Notes under the pieces: model-generated
What the model saw: only the letters and a program-made list of their open reading frames with translations
Database searches by the model: none
What the model was told of the DNA's origin: nothing
Part shown: in pieces, positions 1-11,900 of the stretch
Numbering within the stretch: position 1 is the stretch's first letter
Layout of the letters: each line of letters starts with the position of its first letter
NCBI GenBank assembly: GCA_029204225.1
Contig: CM055096.1
Coordinates: 30,390,557-30,454,556, forward strand
Source of the DNA: Diphasiastrum complanatum
Taxonomy: Eukaryota; Streptophyta; Lycopodiopsida; Lycopodiales; Lycopodiaceae
Direction of reading: 5' to 3'
DNA length: 64,000 bases
Position numbers and translations under genes: made by a program

Positions 1-831
1 ATAGATTTGTAGAGAGTTTAGGAATATATAAGACCTTTGATAGTAGTTTGAATTGATCATGCTAGAATTGCAATCTTACAATACCTTCACCTTTATTAGT
101 GTGAGTACTATTGTCACCAAGATGAACAAATTTCTTTGTGCTGTAAGGCGTGTAGGAGTTGAAAATCTCACGTTGATTGGTCATGTGTTGAGTTGCTCCA
201 GAATCAAGAAACCATGAATCATCCAAAAATGTGCTTTGGTCTTTGACTATGAATGTGCCTTCGTCCACTTCGACATGGGGAGATGATGAAACTATGTTTG
301 TTTGTTGATCAGGTTGCTTGGCTGCATTCTTTGCTTGGAGAATTCGGCAATCATTGATCTCATGGTTATTGCGCTTGCAATACCTACAAAACATCTTCTT
401 CTTCGACTGTGGATTTGATGATTGTACTTGACTTTGAGTCAGCTTCTGATTCGTTGCAGCCTTCTTGGAGCTTTTCTGCTTCTGTCACGTAGAGCCTTTA
501 TTGACATATAGAGCCTGAGAGGAGGAAGTAGATAAAGTGTCTTGACTTCTTCTATTGTCTTCTTTCAGCAACATAGTGATAAATCTAGTAAGAGCTAAAT
601 CTGAGTGTGTCGATATGATCATCACCCAATTCTCATATGTAGAGGGCAAGCTTGAAAGCAATGTCATAATTGCATCTTGATCGTATATGACTGATCTGAT
701 GACGGCCATCTGTTGCAAGAGATTTTTAAACTGGTTAATGTGACTCTGAAGATAATCACCATTCAACATCTTGAATGTGAAGAATTTCTTTCGTAGATGT
801 AACTTATTAGTTACGTCCCTCATGTCATATA
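1..831 (-). pseudogene. Ty1/copia gag-protease remnant (family A, copy 1)
   Basis: The minus strand encodes a copia gag C-terminus (leader MRDVTNKLHLRKKFF, about 829 down to 485). A lysine/serine linker follows, then a CX2CX4HX4C zinc knuckle (CRYCKRNNHEINDC, about 352-391), then the aspartic protease start with DSGATQHMT. A stop separates the two open segments (485-829 and 62-394), so it is not translatable as one protein. It runs off the left window edge. The gag 5' end is cut at 831/832 by a plus-strand LTR. A diverged second copy lies at 19655-21090 on the same strand, and there the gag continues past the break point. Family assignment rests on the knuckle, the protease motif and their order. 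Confidence 0.85.
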
Positions 832-1660
832 TGTGAAAAATGCAAAAATAAGCTTGGTAGCGACCAAAAATCTTGTATATAGATAAACACACATGTGTGG
901 AGCCTGTTTCCACGTGTGAAAATAATGTACTTGTCATGTACCATAATCATATAGGTTGTACATATGATTTAATTCAAGTTCTAGTGGCTAAAAAGGCCAA
1001 AAACTAGTTTCTAGACATATGACACATGGCATCAATCTATTGCTTGCATGAGCCACATCCTTTGGTTAGGTGTCACATCCCATGTGTAGAGCAGCTCACA
1101 TGTGTGGAATAGGCTGAAGTAGACGAATTTTGACTTCTAGAAGATTTTCAAGTAGATCTCCATATAGAAGGAAAATGGACCAAAAGTGCTCAAAATAGAA
1201 GGTTTTGTCCAAGTGTCAGTTTTGCATGATGAATAATCATATGACAAAGCACCTTCACACATGTGGGATCAAAGGGATGATCAGTACCACGAGCTCCCAC
1301 TTATTGTATATATAGAGCCACATTTGGCCATAATCAGTGTGAGACACCAATCTTGGTTTTGGAGGCAATTTTGAGTGATTCTCCCCATTTGTCTACATTT
1401 GTTTTGATTGTTTTGAGGTTCTATCAATGTGTACTTGATTTTCAGGTTGGAGTCCGTACTCAGACAGTGTTTCACACGTGTGAAACCAGAAAGTACACTT
1501 TCCTTCAATTAATGATTGTTCTTGTTAGGATTTTGTGTCTAGAATTGAGCTAGATTGATCTTAATCTGAAGTAGATTGATAGATCAAGTAATCTGACAAC
1601 CAATCCCTCTTGAGGATCATATTAGGATCCACTCTTGGTCCTTTTTGTACTTTTTCCACA
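832..1660 (+). mobile_element. LTR of a plus-strand Ty1/copia-type element
   Basis: The block begins TGTGAAAAA and ends TTTTTCCACA, a TG...CA pair with a short imperfect terminal inverted repeat, immediately followed by a tRNA-Met primer site. It interrupts the minus-strand gag at 831. It contains several near-palindromes around CACGTG or CATGTG (near 893, 910, 1102, 1257 and 1473), which look like G-box-type sites. No matching 3' LTR is recognisable downstream. Confidence 0.7.
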
Positions 1661-1673
1661 TGGTATCAGAGCC
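1661..1673 (+). other. Primer binding site, initiator tRNA-Met type
   Basis: TGGTATCAGAGCC directly follows the CA end of the LTR at 1660. This is the standard priming sequence of plant copia elements, and it fixes the orientation of the element as plus. Confidence 0.85.
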
Positions 1674-4560
1674 AAGTACAAGAGTTTTTGTTGAAATTGA
1701 TAGGGTTAATCCAAATCAAAGCCAAAATTAGCAATTTTTTGGAAACTAGTCAAATTTTGTGTAGCGAGTTGGATTTGATAGCTATCCTCAAAAATTTTGG
1801 TCCAGATCTTGTTGTGGGCTGTAGGAACCCTTTTCACACGTGTGAGGCCGTACAGCTCCAGCTTTGGCTGAGAAAATTCAAAAATTTGTACAACTTGACT
1901 CACACACCCAACTTGAGAAATTTTTAGTGCAAAATCAAGCATTTTCTATAGAGAATCTAATCCCTTGATTAGTTCTTGGATTAGATCAGCCAAAAAAATA
2001 CAATTGAAGCTTGAATTAGGAGCATTAAATAATTTTCTCTGATTTTTTGAGTGCATATTGAAGTTGAGAGAAATTTTGCCAAAATTCATAGATTAAGGAG
2101 TGATATGCAAGGTGAGAGGATAAAATCCATTGTACCATCACTCTAGATTTGTTCAAAAGTGATAGGGTCAAGTTTAGACGCATCAATTTGCTAGAAAACA
2201 TCCTTGGATCTGTTCTCCAAGTGAAACCTTTGAGATTTTCTAGTGCATATAGAGCATCTATGCAAATCGTTTGTAGAATTTGACATAGATTGGCTTCAAT
2301 TGAGAGTTCTAGAAAAGAGATTGAGATCCAAGTCACATTGTTCAACCCTACTCAATTTGTTTGAGTGATTGTAAGGTTTGAAAAGATTCATTAAGGTGTC
2401 TATGGCAAATGTGTAGAGAGAGATCCAATTTTCTAAGAGTTCCTTCATTTGTAGAGGGCAAGATCTAGAAGCTCATAATGTGTTGTTATTGGTGAAGAAT
2501 TTGTCTTCTCCTAGGTGATCAAATCTTTCTAAGTGGTATTAGCACTTTGAAGCACAATATCTTAGTGAGAAAAATCACAGCTTTTGATTTTGAATTTCAT
2601 TCCAAGTCTTAAAAGGTAGAGTAATTGGTGGAATCCAATAGGAGTGATTGAATTCAATTTGTTGAGCAAAAATTGACATAGTATGTATGAAACTCAAATT
2701 AGTTCTATTCAACTTTCTTCGTGAGAGTGTTAGGGTCAATTTGTGATCCCATTGGATGTCCAGAGTGGTTGAGATCTTTGTGAATCTCTAGTTGTCTAAA
2801 TTTTTAAGCTTTGTGAAAAATTGGTGGTATAGTTTGTTTTCAAATCAAATCAAATTCATTCTAAATCTCAAGAGTGAGGTTATTTGGGTCAAGAGTGAGT
2901 CCAAAAGATGTGATTAAGTTTGATTTTCATGTGTTTAAAACAAAACCCATCTTTTGTTCAAGAATCTCAAGTGTTGAGAGAACTAGTTAAGTGAAAAGGA
3001 AAATCTAGGTGCCAAATCTTTTCATATCCATTTCAATTTTCAAAAGAAAGAGTCATTAGTATTTGATGACTCCAATAGGAGATTGGATCTGATTTCTTTT
3101 GTGATTTGATTCAAAGATTGTGTGCTTTTGTCTTGGTGATCAAAGCAAAGTTTCCAAGTGACTAGTCATTAGTGTGAAAATTGATTCTTAGGTTTGTGAG
3201 TTAGATCTTTTGTAGATCCTTCTAGATTGTTGAAGATGTTCAAATCTAGTCTCTTGAGAGTCACAAATTACATTTGTAGAATCATATCACAGGTTTTTAT
3301 TCACATAATATCAATAGGTGGCATCCTATTGAAGGAAAGAAAGGATCCTAAGTGCAACCTTTGTGACAAGGGAGGATATATTTTCTCAAGATGCTACAAA
3401 AAGAAGACCAATCCATCCAAGGAGAACCAAAGCAAGGGGGCCGAGGTAGGATGGAGCTTCAAGTTCGAAATGCAAATACAAGAAGAACAAATCCAAGGAA
3501 AGGTGTTTCCTTTGTGGAGAGGTGAATGAGGCTTGGAGTCTCACAAGGACTTGCAAGATTTGTCTTCAAGAGTCCATCAGAACACATGTCAAATCTTTTG
3601 AAATTTTTCATTTGGAAGTGCATTGTTTGGTTCAAGATGCAAAGATAGATGTCACTTTCATGAAAGTAACTTGGATTTATTTTATGTCCTTGGAAAGTAT
3701 TTTGCTTGGAACTTTAGATAAGTTCAAACTTATTGTTATGATCCAAGAGAAATGAATCAAGAATAAGAAACATCAATCACAAAATAAAAATAGTTTCATT
3801 TATGCTCTCATGTTAACTTATGAAGATCTATTTTGCTTTGAAGGGATTTTTGTATCTCAAAGGTGGCTTAAGGCAATACTAGTTGAGTGTGATGCCTTAA
3901 AGTATAGCAAAGCATGTTTTCCTTGTAAGCTTACATTAGTTATGAAGACAAGGAAATGGAAATATCTTCATAATGTAGGATCTTTTGGTTTCAATAAGAT
4001 CATGAATGATGTGTTCATTCATAAAGATGAAAATTGTATGTTTTCAATCCTAAAGGCAAGTTGTAAACTTCTTATGAGAATAAGTGAAGCATCCAAAGTG
4101 GACACTTATATCCATAAGCAAGTAGTTAGCCTTATTGAGATGGAAATACCTTTTTGATTTCAATATTGGAAAAATCATGCCAAGTTGTGGTGATTTTTGG
4201 ACTTATGTTTCTAGCATAAGTAATCTTGATAATCATAGGAAGTGCATATTGAATGGTCATGATTGTTGTGATCATTATGAGACATGGAGGTCTCGGATTT
4301 CCATCAAAAAGGAGCATCATGAAGAGGATCTTAAGGAGTCATCTCAAGGTTCAAGTGTGCCAAGGATTGAGGAGGAGAGTCCTTCTCAAGGTTCAAGTAT
4401 GTCAAGGATTGAGGAGGAGAGACCTTCTCAAGTTGTGATTCCAAAAAGAATCTCAAGAAACATGGTTGAGTCCATGTGGCTCACATTTTAAGGGAAAGAG
4501 GAGCATACCTCATGTGGTATACATCTCGTACTTACTAGTCTCTCTTGAGAACATAGATGA
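1674..4560 (+). pseudogene. Degenerate internal region of a plus-strand copia element
   Basis: No long ORF survives. Around 3345-3395 a gag zinc-knuckle relic is readable (CNLCDKGGYIFSRC), in which the histidine of CX2CX4HX4C is replaced by tyrosine. At 4135-4491 an acidic segment with two copies of QGSS-x-x-RIEEE then VIPKRISRN resembles the linker that precedes copia reverse transcriptase. The distance between knuckle and linker (about 0.8 kb) is too short for an integrase, so most of pol is deleted or unrecognisable. The junction with the next, oppositely oriented copia is near 4590. Confidence 0.55.
4341..4432 (+). repeat. 45-bp tandem duplication in copia linker
   Basis: Two adjacent copies of a unit starting TCTCAAGGTTCAAGT and ending GAGGAGGAGAG encode the repeated QGSS-RIEEE segment. 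The copies differ at only a few positions. Confidence 0.8.
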
Positions 4561-4594
4561 TGTTCTTAAAAGGTTGAAATTGATTTTAAATCAA

Positions 4595-7290
4595 TTAGAA
4601 AGCAAATGGTTATTCATGCAGCTTTGATTGTCACAAGATATAATAGTCACCTGTGGTTGACCTAAATCCACAACCAATCTTCGTAACCATATCGCTTCTT
4701 GTGCAGCATTGATGAGTGCTCGATATTCAGCTTCCGTCGATGATAAGACTATTGTAGATTGCTTTTTGCTGTTCCATGAAATTGCAGTTGTACCATAACT
4801 GAATGTATGACCACTGGTAGATTTTCTATCGTCAATATTACCTGCCCAATCGGCATCTGTATAACAACCTACCAACATTGGTGCTTCAGACTGATCATAT
4901 TACCTGCCCAATCAGCATCTGTATAACCTACCAACATTGGTGCTTCTGGCTGATCATACTTCAAACTAAAATTCAATGTCCCTCGAATGTATCTGAGAAT
5001 ACGTTTAGAAGACTTCCAGTGTGCTTGACTAGAATCTTGCATAAATTGACTAACAACACCAACAACATAAGAAATATTAGGTTGTGTGTGTGTCAAATAA
5101 ATCAAACTACCCACCAACTGTCTATACAAATAAGCATCCACTTTCTCATATTCATCATATGTAGTAAGCTTCATGTTGACATCCATAGGTGTACTCAAAG
5201 GCTTACAATCCTGCATATTGAACTTATAAAACAAATATTGTGCATATTTGCTTCGTGTAAGAAAGACCATGTCTTCCTTTTGTCATACTTCAATGCCAAG
5301 ACAATAGTGCATCAATCCTAGATCGCTCATGTCATAAAGCATTGGAAAGATCTGATTTGATTTCATCAATTAAGCTCTCGTTACTTCCTGAATCATCCAT
5401 GTACAACACAATGAACACTATATCAGAATCTTGTCTTAGAATGTAAAGATTAGGATCAACATCACTCTTTACCATTCCCCTTCGCTTAAAGTGTTCATCA
5501 ATGCAAGAGTACCATGCTCGTGGTGCTTGCTTCAATCCTAAATGGCTTTGTTGAGCTTACAAACAAGATGCTCTCTCCTTGGCTCAACAAATCCTTGAGG
5601 TTGTACTAAGTACACCTCTTCATCCATCACTCCATTAAGAAAAGCAGATTTAATGTCCATTTGATGGATCTTCCAACCATAGAAAGCAGAAATAGCAATG
5701 AATAGTCACCATCTTAGCTACGGGTGCAAAGGTTTCCTCAAAATCAATACCTTCTTGTTGCTCAAATCCTATCGCAACCAACCGTGCTTTGTACTTGTTG
5801 AGTTGCCATTTGCTCCATATTTAATCTTATAAATCCATTTGCAAGTGATAGGCTTCTTACCATCAGGTAGCTCAACCAAATTCCATGTCCTATTTTTCGA
5901 TATGGCTTCCATTTCTGTTTCCATAGCTGCACGCCACTCCTTGTGCTCCTTTGCTTTATCAAAAGTTTTTGGTTCTTGAGCCTTGAGCACAGAACCCATC
6001 AGAACTAGATTCGTCTCTAATATTGCAAGAGGTTTTTGATTTCTACTTGATCTTCTAAGCTCTCCCTGCTCACTTGATTCAGGCGTATCTCCCTTATTAG
6101 CATCACTTGTTACTGACAAGTACCACTTAGGCACTCTCCTAGGAGTCTCATTATTAACCCTATCTTTTTTCCATTGGCTCTTCCATATCGACATCAACTT
6201 CTTTCTTCACTTGTACTTTAGCTTATCAAAGGAATCAATTGTAAATTTTATTTGGTCATCTTGACCCATCTCATCAAAAGTAGCATCTCTGATAATCATG
6301 ATCTTTTGTGCATCTGTGTCATACATCTTGTATGCCTTGGCTCTTTCATCATATCCAAGGAAAATACACTTAACAGCTTTTGCATCCAGCTTCTTTCATT
6401 TTTCATCAGACACATGAGCGTAAGCATCACAACTAAATACTCGTAAATGAGAAACATTAGGTTTCTTTCCAATAAAAGCTTCGTAAGGTGTCTTACCCTC
6501 CACGGACTTCGTAGGACACCGATTCAAGATATGAGTAGCTGTGTTGCATGCTTCTTCCCAAAAAGTATTTGGCAAACCCTTGCTCTTAAGCATTGTCCTA
6601 GCCATCTCCACAATGGATCTGTTTTTCCGTTCTGCAACTCCATTCTATTGTGGTGAATAGGGTGCAGTAGTTTGTCTCTTGATCCCCTGATCTTTGCAAA
6701 AATTTGTAAACTTTGTTGAAAAATACTCACCGCCACCATCTGATCTTAGGGTCTTAACATAACAACCTGTTTGTTTTTCAACTAGAGCCTTGAACTCTCT
6801 AAACTTGGCAAAAGCAGCAGACTTCTTGATTATGAAATAAATCCAGATATGTCTACTATAATCATCAATGAATGTAATGAAATAGTAACAACCACTAATG
6901 GACCTAGTTTGCATTGGTCCACACAGATCACTATGAACAAGATCAATAATGCCATTGGCTCTTCTTGCTCCATCTTTGGAAAATCTCTCTCTATGTTGTT
7001 TTTCCAAAATACGACCCTCACAATTTTTTCCTTCAAAAGAGATATCAGGCAATCCAACAACGAGATTACCTCTTTCAAGGATTTGCAAGCTTTGAGCACT
7101 AACATGACCAAACCTTTGATGCCAAAGGTCACTTCGACTATCAACAGTGCTTACCATAGCTCGAATAAAAGATCTCGCATTCAATTTGTAGAGTCGATTC
7201 CCGTTGACTCTAGCTCCTGTAGCAATCACTTTGTAGTGATTCTTGATGTCCTTAACGAGACATACAACTAGGAAGTATTGTAAAAATATC
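4595..7290 (-). pseudogene. Ty1/copia pol remnant: integrase, reverse transcriptase, RNase H
   Basis: Read from about 7290 downward: the GAG-pre-integrase domain (DLWHQRFGHVS), the integrase core (DLVHSDLCGP, then TLRSDGGGEY), a stop at about 6645 inside the PQ-NG block, and integrase C-terminus (FLGYDERAKAYKMYD). The linker (RRSSRNQKPL), reverse transcriptase ([26 protein letters not shown]) and RNase H (GYTDADWAGN, LSSTEAEYRAL) follow. It carries several stops and frameshifts and lacks gag, protease and the last part of RNase H. The left end abuts a plus-strand copia remnant near 4590, and the right end abuts plus-strand copia RT near 7290. Family identity is certain; the exact ends are not. 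Confidence 0.9.
4837..4957 (-). repeat. Tandem duplication of about 60 bp inside copia RNase H
   Basis: Two adjacent copies (4837-4898 and 4899-4957) start ATTACCTGCCCAATC and end CTGATCAT. They duplicate the segment coding for MLVG-YTDADWAGN and break the reading frame. The second copy lacks three bases. Confidence 0.85.
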
Positions 7291-7432
7291 TCCCACTCAA
7301 TAGATTTTCAATCTACCTGATGTTGCCTGCCCTTTCTGATGCCTCTGGGACTGTGCTTTTCACAACAACTATGAAGTATTGTAAAAATCTCCCCACTCAA
7401 CAGATTTTCAATCTGTCTGATGCTGCACATCA
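7273..7432 (+). repeat. Direct repeat of about 55 bp, spaced 100 bp, at a copia/copia junction
   Basis: The segment from GAAGTATTGTAAAAAT to TTTTCAATCT occurs at about 7273-7325 and 7373-7427. It sits exactly where the minus-strand copia pol ends and plus-strand copia RT begins, so it marks a rearrangement junction. Confidence 0.7.
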
Positions 7433-8679
7433 AATGGATGTACAAACAACATATCTCAATGGAGTTATTAAAGAAGACATTTACATGGTGCAACCCAAAG
7501 GTTATATTATCGAGGGTAAACACAATCATGTGTGTAAACTCCGTAAGGCACTTTATGGCTTGAAGCAATCTGCTCGAGCATGGTTTCAAAAGATCAGTAC
7601 TTTTCTTAGTGATCACGGCTACACACCTAGCTCTTCAGATTCCAATGTTTACTTCAAGACAGTGCAACAATTTTTTATCATTATTACTTTGTATGTGGAT
7701 GACACATTGCTCTTCAGCAACAGTATCAATCTGATAAAAGAAGACAAGACAATGCTATCTTCCGAATTCGACATGACCGATCTGGGCGAAGCTCATTTCT
7801 GCCTTGGTATTCAAATCCACATCGAAAGTTGATCTACATTACTCAACAGAGTACATCTACAATATGTTAGTCAGATATAATCTAGTTAATTGCAAGTCAG
7901 CTCTCTCACCAATGGAACCAGGTCTCAAATTGTCAAAGGACCAGTGCCCTCAAACAATTCAAGAGAAGGGGCGGATGCATGAGTATCCTTACCATTCTAT
8001 TATAGGATCTCTTATGTACGCAATGACATGTACCAGGCCAGACATAGCTTCTGCAGTCAGCTCCCTAAGTCAGTATATGACCAACCCTGGTGTAACACAT
8101 TGGAAGGCTCTTATTAGAGTCATAAGATATCTTCGAGCTACTATGGACTTTTGCATTTGTTATGGAGCAGTCGACAACGACAAACTCAATTTACTCATTG
8201 GTTTTACAGATGCAAGTTGGGCATGAGATGTAGACACTCATAAATCCACTTCCGGATTTATATTCTTCCTCAACAATGGTCCAATTTCCTGGAACAGTTG
8301 CAAACAATCTTCGATAGCTCTATCTTCTACAAAATCATAGCATATCGCAATCTCACAAGCTACACGGGAAGCAATTTGGTTGAGAAACTTACTTTCAGAT
8401 ATCAGTATGAATCAATATGCTCCGACATTATTATTTTGTGATAATCAAAGTGCCATTACCTTATCAACCAGCCCTAGATTTCAATCTTCGAGTAAGCACA
8501 TTGAATTGAAGTATCATTATGTCAGAAGCAAAGTTCTCGACAAAGAGGTCAGATTGCAATACTGTCGAAAGCAAGATATAACAGCGGATATTTTTACTAA
8601 AGCATTAAGCTTGGATGCACACAGAAAGTTATGTGCAGAACTAAGTTTGAAGGTCAAGGCAATCATGGATTCAGATTAA
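7373..8679 (+). pseudogene. Ty1/copia reverse transcriptase-RNase H remnant (family B, copy 1)
   Basis: Plus-strand pol 3' half. RT begins within QMDVQTTYLNGV, followed by VCKLRKALYGLKQSARAW, the catalytic YVDD (LYVDDTLLFS), IIGSLMYAMTCTRPDI, then RNase H with FCDNQSAI, HIELKYHYVR and ADIFTKAL, ending at a stop at 8677-8679. Frameshifts near 7830 and stops near 8226 and 8340 disable it. It aligns throughout with the second copy at 21836-23223. N-terminal RT, integrase and gag are absent on this strand. A polypurine-like AAGGCAGAG directly follows the stop. Confidence 0.9.
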
Positions 8680-8689
8680 GGCAGAGTAT

Positions 8690-9180
8690 TGGATTATTAT
8701 CCTTCCTACTAATCGACTAATCGGTTTTTAATCTACATCCAACTGGTTATCTAGTTCTGCGGATTTTTTCGTGTTTCTATACAGTTTGCAGAAATACACG
8801 AAGTTTGATAACAATGTCGATTTTTCTCTCTCTACAAAAAACTGATAGTGTCATATTTTTCGCTTGTCAGGAATTACGTGTAAAAATGCAATGTCGTCTT
8901 TTTTGCATTTTTCACCTGTCAGGAATTACGAGTAAAAATGCAGTGTCGCATTTTTTGCCTGTGGCAGTTTAGGTTCATTTATGCAAAGTGACAGTTTACG
9001 TTCATTTATGCACAGACAAATTGTTTACAGCCAATTGTCGCCGCTTATCAGCAAGCAACTTCTGAGAAGAACTGGATGAATGTCAGCAGACTCCAGCCAA
9101 CTGGCATTCGCATTCGATGACCTAATCACTTAGCATAAATCAGTTGTTCATACATTAACAATCTGTCTGAAAAAAAAAAA
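8690..9180 (+). mobile_element. Probable 3' LTR of copia family B with internal repeats
   Basis: This non-coding block starts after the polypurine-like tract following RNase H. The sequence TTGGATTATT at its start also follows the pol stop in copy 2 (about 23235). It carries two copies of TGTCAGGAATTACG-GTAAAAATGCA-TGTCG about 58 bp apart (8868 and 8926), and two of CAGTTTA-GTTCATTTATGCA (near 8966 and 8990). An A-run ends it near 9180. The right boundary is not fixed. Confidence 0.5.
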
Positions 9181-9429
9181 TGATGCATGAAAGCATCTAC
9201 AATGTCTGTCTCACATGTTACGAATCATATTTCGTTCTCTCTCCTCGATGAATACTGAAAAAAGGTATTCGCTATATACACAAATTTTATAGGTGTATAG
9301 ATGAAGAAGGTACAAAAGTGGTTGTGTCATTTGTAGGAGATCGTGGGTGGCTGTCGTCATTGTCAAATCTGATTGCACACTGTATGGAACGAGCATGAGG
9401 AGGCCGCAACGTCGGTGAATAGAGTTAAG

Positions 9430-9567
9430 GGAGAAAGTAGTGAAATAACTAAAAGTAGCATCTTTGCATAGTTAGGTGCCTATCCTAGCATTCTAACCCT
9501 TTTTGATAGGCAAAAGGGTTGCCCACCGACCATATCTACATCCCTACAGTGGCGCTGTTGTCGGGGA
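9430..9567 (+). mobile_element. LTR 3' end and tRNA-Asp-type primer site of a Ty3/gypsy element
   Basis: TCCCTACA (ending 9548) is followed by TGGCGCTGTTGTCGGGGA at 9550-9567. This closely matches the primer site TGGCGCCGTTGCCGGGGA used by Athila/Tat-type gypsy elements. The LTR upstream is only partly recognisable (from about 9430). Confidence 0.6.
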
Positions 9568-9844
9568 TAGGTTCTCTCTAATTAGTATAGCTGCCTTTTT
9601 AGTTGTTTCATGCTTTATAGTGTTTTAGGTGGATTTTTGGGTAGAGATAGTTAGTTTTATGTGTTTGGATTATTCTCAGCTAGCGGAGGAGGTGTGAGAG
9701 GGTGGAGGAAGCCCTAAAAAGTCTCTAAGGGCTTGACTTCAAAACCTTGAAAAATCCAAAAAAAACAGTCAAATTTGCATTTGGAAAGAAAAAGAGCCAA
9801 AATTTTCATCAGATTTTGTTTTCTCCAAAACTGGTGAGAGTTAA

Positions 9845-10230
9845 CCCTCGCACGAATGACAGTAGCTCCAGGCTACTATCCCAGACCTGCATAGAAGCCT
9901 GCGAGAGTTAGTTCCAAACATATTGCAAAAATCAGAGAAAGAAGCCAAAAAATTTCAAAAAACCCTTGTAAAAAATAAAAAAAATTCAGATCTTCATAAG
10001 AACTCTCGCAGAGCTCTCTGAAGTTCCATCTCAGTGAGACCAGGGCACATAGAAGATTGTGAGAGCTAGTTCCCTGTATAAGTGCCAGTGCGAAGGTTCT
10101 CAATGAGGAAAAGATGGGAAAATCCATCAGAACCCTCGAAGACACCAAAATTTTCAGTTCCAGTGGCCAAGAACTCTCGCAGAGAATTCTGAAGTTCCAT
10201 CTCAATGAAGAAACAAGCCAAGCAACATTA
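9845..10230 (+). repeat. Imperfect repeats in gypsy leader
   Basis: AAGAACTCTCGCAGAG plus CTGAAGTTCCATCTCA occurs at about 10007-10045 and again at about 10167-10205. The phrase GCGAGAGTTAGTTCC (near 9901) recurs as GTGAGAGCTAGTTCC (near 10060). This is a decayed tandem repeat with a period of about 160 bp. Confidence 0.6.
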
Positions 10231-10264
10231 TAATACGGTCCTGAAATGCGAAAATCCTCCTCAA

Positions 10265-10755
10265 AAGATTGATTCAAAGAATGTGCCACCCTTACTGGAT
10301 AAAGGCAAAAGAAAAGTTGAGGAATAAACCTCAAGTCAGAGTTCTAGCAAGACATCAACGTCTAGGAAGTCTTCACCCACGAAGAAGAGTTTATTTTCTC
10401 GGAAGTCATCACTTCCACGATCAATTCCTGCTAAGAAGGCTAAGCGAAGATCCAAGACAAATCTTTTTGACAAAGAATAAGCAGATGAAATTCAGCATGA
10501 AATGTCTGAGCATTTCAAACGATATACATTGGATGATGTGGTTATCATGTTACCAAAAGCACATCGTGAACCCGAAGAACAAGTGCCAGAATTGAAAGAT
10601 GTTTACAATGGCCCAGCTAGGACATAGCCTATAAATCTTGCGGCAAGCGCTACAAACGTTGCTTATTAAGTATCAAGATTGTTTTGCATGGACTTATAAA
10701 GATCTCAAGGGTATTCCGATGTCAGTTATTGAACAAAGATGGCCAATGAAATAAT
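10265..10755 (+). pseudogene. Ty3/gypsy gag-pol scrap (Lys/Ser-rich linker and RT N-terminus)
   Basis: A plus-strand frame with three stops encodes a lysine/serine-rich basic stretch (SSKTSTSRKSSPTKKSLF), then an acidic segment, then DCFAWTYKDLKGIP at about 10677-10725. That last motif is the typical start of gypsy (Tat/Athila-like) reverse transcriptase. Everything after it is missing, and the sequence switches within a few bases to copia RNase H. Confidence 0.65.
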
Positions 10756-11030
10756 TTGGCTCAAACGGTTCCTTGACGAATTGGGCGAAACGAGAAATGA
10801 AACTCTGGTTTTGCAGATGGACAACACATCTGCAATACATCTGACAAAAGACCCAAACACATTGCAATCAAGTACCACTTGATAAGGGATCTGATCGGAA
10901 AGAAGATGTTAGAGACTACTTTCATTGGAACGAAGGAGATGGTAGCTGACATTTTCACAAAGGCCTTAGACAAAGGTCTATTCGAGAAATAGATGAGCAG
11001 TCTTGGAGTCGTCAAGCTATCATGCTTTGA
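10743..11030 (+). pseudogene. Ty1/copia RNase H 3' fragment
   Basis: Readable in two frames: EIIWLKRFLDELG, LQMDNTSAIHLTKDP, then a frameshift, KHIAIKYHLIRDLI and EMVADIFTKALDKGLF with a stop after EK. This is the end of copia pol from a family different from families A and B. A purine-rich GAGAGGGAGCTGAAG follows at about 11028. Confidence 0.8.
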
Positions 11031-11900
11031 GAGGGAGCTGAAGAAACAAAATTTTTCTATTGCCAAAGCCTTGCTAGCTTTCCACCCAGATTTTGACAGA
11101 AAAGACACATGAAACAAAAATGTTCGCGAATAAATTTGTGACACACGACACGAAATTGTTTCGCGACACAATCATTCGTGCTCCACAAAGGACCAATAAG
11201 ATCAGCCAAGTACCATGGGGTACAAGTATTTGATCAAATATCATGACATCAACATAAGTACTCTAGAATGTGGCTAATCTGCCACTCTTGTAATCTGTGA
11301 TTAGTTGTAGATGTTTAATCTTCCTGATATGGAAGTTACATGATGCAACACGAAAAAGTTTGCGAATTATATACTTTCTGCTTGATGCATAATATTGTAA
11401 AACGAAAATATACAAAATACATGTCCGCCTGTGAGCGAGACAATTTTGTAAGAGGATCAGCAGATCCAGAAGTTCGCTAGTATACGAGACACTATTCGTG
11501 AGAGAATTGTATTTCTCTCACGCCAATGCATTGTGTGGATCTCTCGCACAATGCTTGAAAGCAGAAGATCAATAGATAATATTGTAGCTGTTATGCGCAT
11601 ATTATTCTGAATGATTGTATGATCTTGAATGAATATTTGTCTGTTACTATTTGTGTAGCTGATTCACTTGTTTATTCAATTTCGCACATTGGTTTGATTT
11701 TGTTGAATACTATAATAAGCTATAACGTAGATTAGTAGGTTTGTCTACATTCTGGAGGATTGTAAGAATGTCGGCAATGACCAACAATCATATCTGAATT
11801 CCACATGAACTGATTTTATTCGCGAATGTTTTCATTTCGTGTTTCGCTTCGTTTCGCTTCGCGATCACTTGGCTTTAAGCGTAAATCAATTTCAGAGCAT
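11031..11900 (+). mobile_element. LTR-like block following copia RNase H, rich in TTCGCG words
   Basis: Non-coding. Contains many TTCGCG/CGCGAA words (for example 11123, 11159, 11360) and a run of TTTCGCTTCG near 11840-11865. Its place after a pol end and a polypurine-like tract suggests a 3' LTR, but no partner LTR or clear right end is visible. Confidence 0.35.

Noticed and set aside
4609-4878. Two independent RNase H genes because the YTDADWAGN motif appears twice
   Set aside because: The second motif is a 60-bp tandem duplication inside one copia RNase H.
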